This document shows, piece after piece, positions 43,500-44,477 of a stretch of 44,477 bases of DNA. The DNA is from Bacteroidales bacterium (GTDB taxonomy: Bacteria; Bacteroidota; Bacteroidia; Bacteroidales; Muribaculaceae). The translations under genes were made by a program, and so were the position numbers. The stretch's first letter is position 1, and every line of letters begins with the position of its first letter. The notes under the pieces are model-generated. The model ran no database searches, was not told where the DNA came from, and saw only the letters and a program-made list of their open reading frames with translations. The DNA lies in contig JAAVFG010000002.1 of the NCBI GenBank assembly GCA_014800895.1, positions 1 through 44,477 of the forward strand, in the 5' to 3' direction.

Positions 43500-43871
43500 A
43501 TGATTATTGTATATATGCTCATAGCCGGGTTAGGCGGGTTTGCAGGCACTTGCGGTCGTTATCTCACCGGCGTGGCGGGAAAGAAACTCTTCGGTGATAA
43601 ATATCCTGCCGGTACTTTTGCCGTTAACGTCCTCGGATGTTTCATTATCGGTATATTCTCAGGAATTTTGCTCCGTCACGAGATGAGTCCCGTGGTCAGC
43701 GCACTCCTCATCTCCGGTTTTTGTGGAGGATTCACCACATTCTCCTCTTTCAGCCATGACAGCTTCGCAATGATTCAGAAAGGTCAATGGTGGAAATTCA
43801 TCTGCTATATCGTCCCTTCAGTAGTCCTCGGTCTCCTTATGGTATGGCTCGGACTCAAATGCGTAGCGTGA
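43500..43871 (+). CDS. crcB: fluoride channel subunit FluC (CrcB), second copy
   Basis: 123 residues with four membrane segments. Asn43 (AVNVLGCFIIG) and GFCGGFTTFSSFS (73-85) match the first copy. It shares only partial identity elsewhere, so it is a paralogue, not a recent duplicate. Tandem fluC genes in other bacteria often encode two opposite-topology subunits that pair. A perfect 13-bp terminator follows. Confidence 0.95.
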   Translation: MIIVYMLIAGLGGFAGTCGRYLTGVAGKKLFGDKYPAGTFAVNVLGCFIIGIFSGILLRHEMSPVVSALLISGFCGGFTTFSSFSHDSFAMIQKGQWWKFICYIVPSVVLGLLMVWLGLKCVA

Positions 43872-43898
43872 TTATAAAAAAATTATCAGGAAATATGC

Positions 43899-43942
43899 AA
43901 TATCCGTATGCGGTAGTTAAGTCCAAGCATACGGATATTTTT
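43899..43942 (+). terminator. intrinsic terminator after the crcB pair
   Basis: AATATCCGTATGC (43899-43911) pairs perfectly with GCATACGGATATT (43927-43939), 15-nt loop, and TTTTT (43938-43942) overlaps the end of the stem. Confidence 0.85.
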
Positions 43943-44011
43943 ACATCTGCAGATAAGGCTCCATCCACTAACATTGACGGCGACTGGGGGCGGGAGCCTC
44001 CCGGCTTCCGC

Positions 44012-44046
44012 TAAATTTTTACGGGCTCGATGCCAGTAAAAATTTA
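44012..44046. repeat. perfect inverted repeat with 11-bp arms
   Basis: TAAATTTTTAC (44012-44022) and GTAAAAATTTA (44036-44046) are exact reverse complements around a 13-nt GC-rich loop (GGGCTCGATGCCA). Confidence 0.75.
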
Positions 44047-44088
44047 AACTACCTTATATTATTTATATCACTGATGATTAAGAGATTG

Positions 44089-44302
44089 ACACGGATTCCT
44101 CACAGATTTTTAGATCTTTTTCATAACGCCATGAGATTTTTAATCCTTAAAAGGATTTAGATTTAACACAGACACCATCCGGATGCGCTCCGTGTCTCAT
44201 CTCAAAATCCTTTTAAGGATTTAAAATCTTCAACCTATCCAATCAATGACTAACCCACAAACCTATCCAAAGAAAAATCCCCCATCTGTGAAGCATCCGT
44301 GT
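44089..44302. repeat. nested long inverted-repeat element (about 214 bp)
   Basis: There are three nested arm pairs. Outer: 44089-44107 with 44284-44302 (19 nt, 17 matching). Middle: 44133-44158 with 44205-44230 (26 nt, 24 matching; each arm is itself nearly palindromic around CCTTAAAAGG or CCTTTTAAGG). Inner: AGACAC (44170-44175) with GTGTCT (44192-44197), enclosing the palindrome CATCCGGATG. Such an ordered set could fold as one long rod, as RNA or as a cruciform. No open frame spans it. Confidence 0.7.
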
Positions 44303-44356
44303 AAATCCGCGCCTCATCTGTGATAAGGAAAATTTAGACAGTAGAATTTAATGTCA

Positions 44357-44394
44357 GACAGCAGGACAGCATGACAGCAGTACAGCATAACAGG
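44357..44394. repeat. 8-bp tandem repeat, about 4.7 copies
   Basis: Consecutive units GACAGCAG, GACAGCAT, GACAGCAG, TACAGCAT, AACAGG. The period is exactly 8 nt with small changes at the unit ends. Confidence 0.7.
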
Positions 44395-44436
44395 AAGATC
44401 CGGATGGTAGCCGCGGAGCGGCGAGTCCTTGTTTAC

Positions 44437-44468
44437 CCCCCGGTAAGGGCATAGCCCGCAGCCGGGGG
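44437..44468. repeat. GC-rich nested hairpin at the window edge
   Basis: CCCCCGG (44437-44443) pairs with CCGGGGG (44462-44468). Inside it GGGC (44447-44450) pairs with GCCC (44454-44457). It is followed by ATTTTA. A smaller hairpin GCCGC-gga-GCGGC (44410-44422) precedes it. Far more GC-rich than the AT-rich flank. Confidence 0.55.
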
Positions 44469-44477
44469 ATTTTACAT

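Larger units (their letters stand above)
43872..44477. other. non-coding, repeat-dense region at the right edge
   Basis: About 600 nt without a believable gene. In order it holds the crcB terminator, the shared 15-nt sequence ATAAGGCTCCATCCA (43953-43967), a perfect 11-bp hairpin (44012-44046), the nested inverted-repeat element (44089-44302), an 8-nt tandem array (44357-44394), a GC-rich hairpin (44410-44422) and a larger nested hairpin at 44437-44468. The individual parts are listed separately. Confidence 0.7.

Noticed and set aside
1..44477. CRISPR arrays, tRNA, rRNA or insertion sequences
   Set aside because: No regularly spaced repeats with spacers, no cloverleaf or rRNA-like tracts and no transposase frames were recognised on either strand.

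Overview
The window looks like a chromosomal segment of a gut Bacteroidales bacterium, most likely Muribaculaceae or a close relative. This rests on the gene families (BtuB/BtuG cobalamin uptake pair, DUF1599 and BT_3928-type DoxX proteins, DUF5106 thioredoxin-like protein, bifunctional nuclease with UVR motif). It also rests on several Bacteroidota-type promoters (TTTG, 19-20 nt, TAnnTTTG) and the lack of clear Shine-Dalgarno sites. The family-level placement is inference. There is no rRNA, tRNA, CRISPR array, transposase or integrase that I can recognise.

Layout. 1-3840: a small unknown gene, then a cobalamin riboswitch controlling btuB and the lipoprotein gene btuG, closed by a strong terminator. 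3857-7614 (minus): agmatine deiminase (aguA), N-carbamoylputrescine amidase (aguB) and an AspT/YidE-type transporter. 7691-17476: mostly housekeeping genes (DUF1599, DoxX/BT_3928, rlmH, nadC, yraN, a TrmH-family methyltransferase, a WG-repeat protein, nfo), an SLC45-like MFS transporter with a large extra loop, an SPFH protein and a two-pore-helix-type ion channel with an unusual filter. 17619-29701: a nitrogen-acquisition region with a urea transporter, an MFS transporter and the complete urease set ureABC / ureEFGD followed by a split ThrE exporter. A small low-GC accessory block (20168-22447) is wedged inside this region. It holds a broken thioredoxin fragment, a small membrane protein, a KilA-N protein and a membrane-anchored PD-(D/E)XK nuclease-like protein. 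30135-36019: a small membrane protein, a secreted LRR protein, and an operon of BadF-type kinase, DUF5106, DoxX, mnmA and bifunctional nuclease. 36282-43871: argR, an ArgC-like protein without the catalytic cysteine, a tail-less SSB, speA, truA, ligA and two tandem fluC/crcB genes. 43872-44477: a non-coding stretch dense in inverted repeats and tandem repeats.

How the genes fit together. SpeA (38171-40072), AguA and AguB together encode the complete arginine to agmatine to N-carbamoylputrescine to putrescine route, with ArgR nearby. Urea import plus urease supplies ammonia and CO2 from host urea. A strong hairpin terminator between ureC and ureE separates structural from accessory genes. The more unusual points are the catalytically dead-looking ArgC paralogue beside ArgR, the K+ channel filter TTVGSN, the KilA-N/nuclease island inside the urease region, the extended UreB, the structured nfo leader, and a nested long inverted-repeat element near the right edge.
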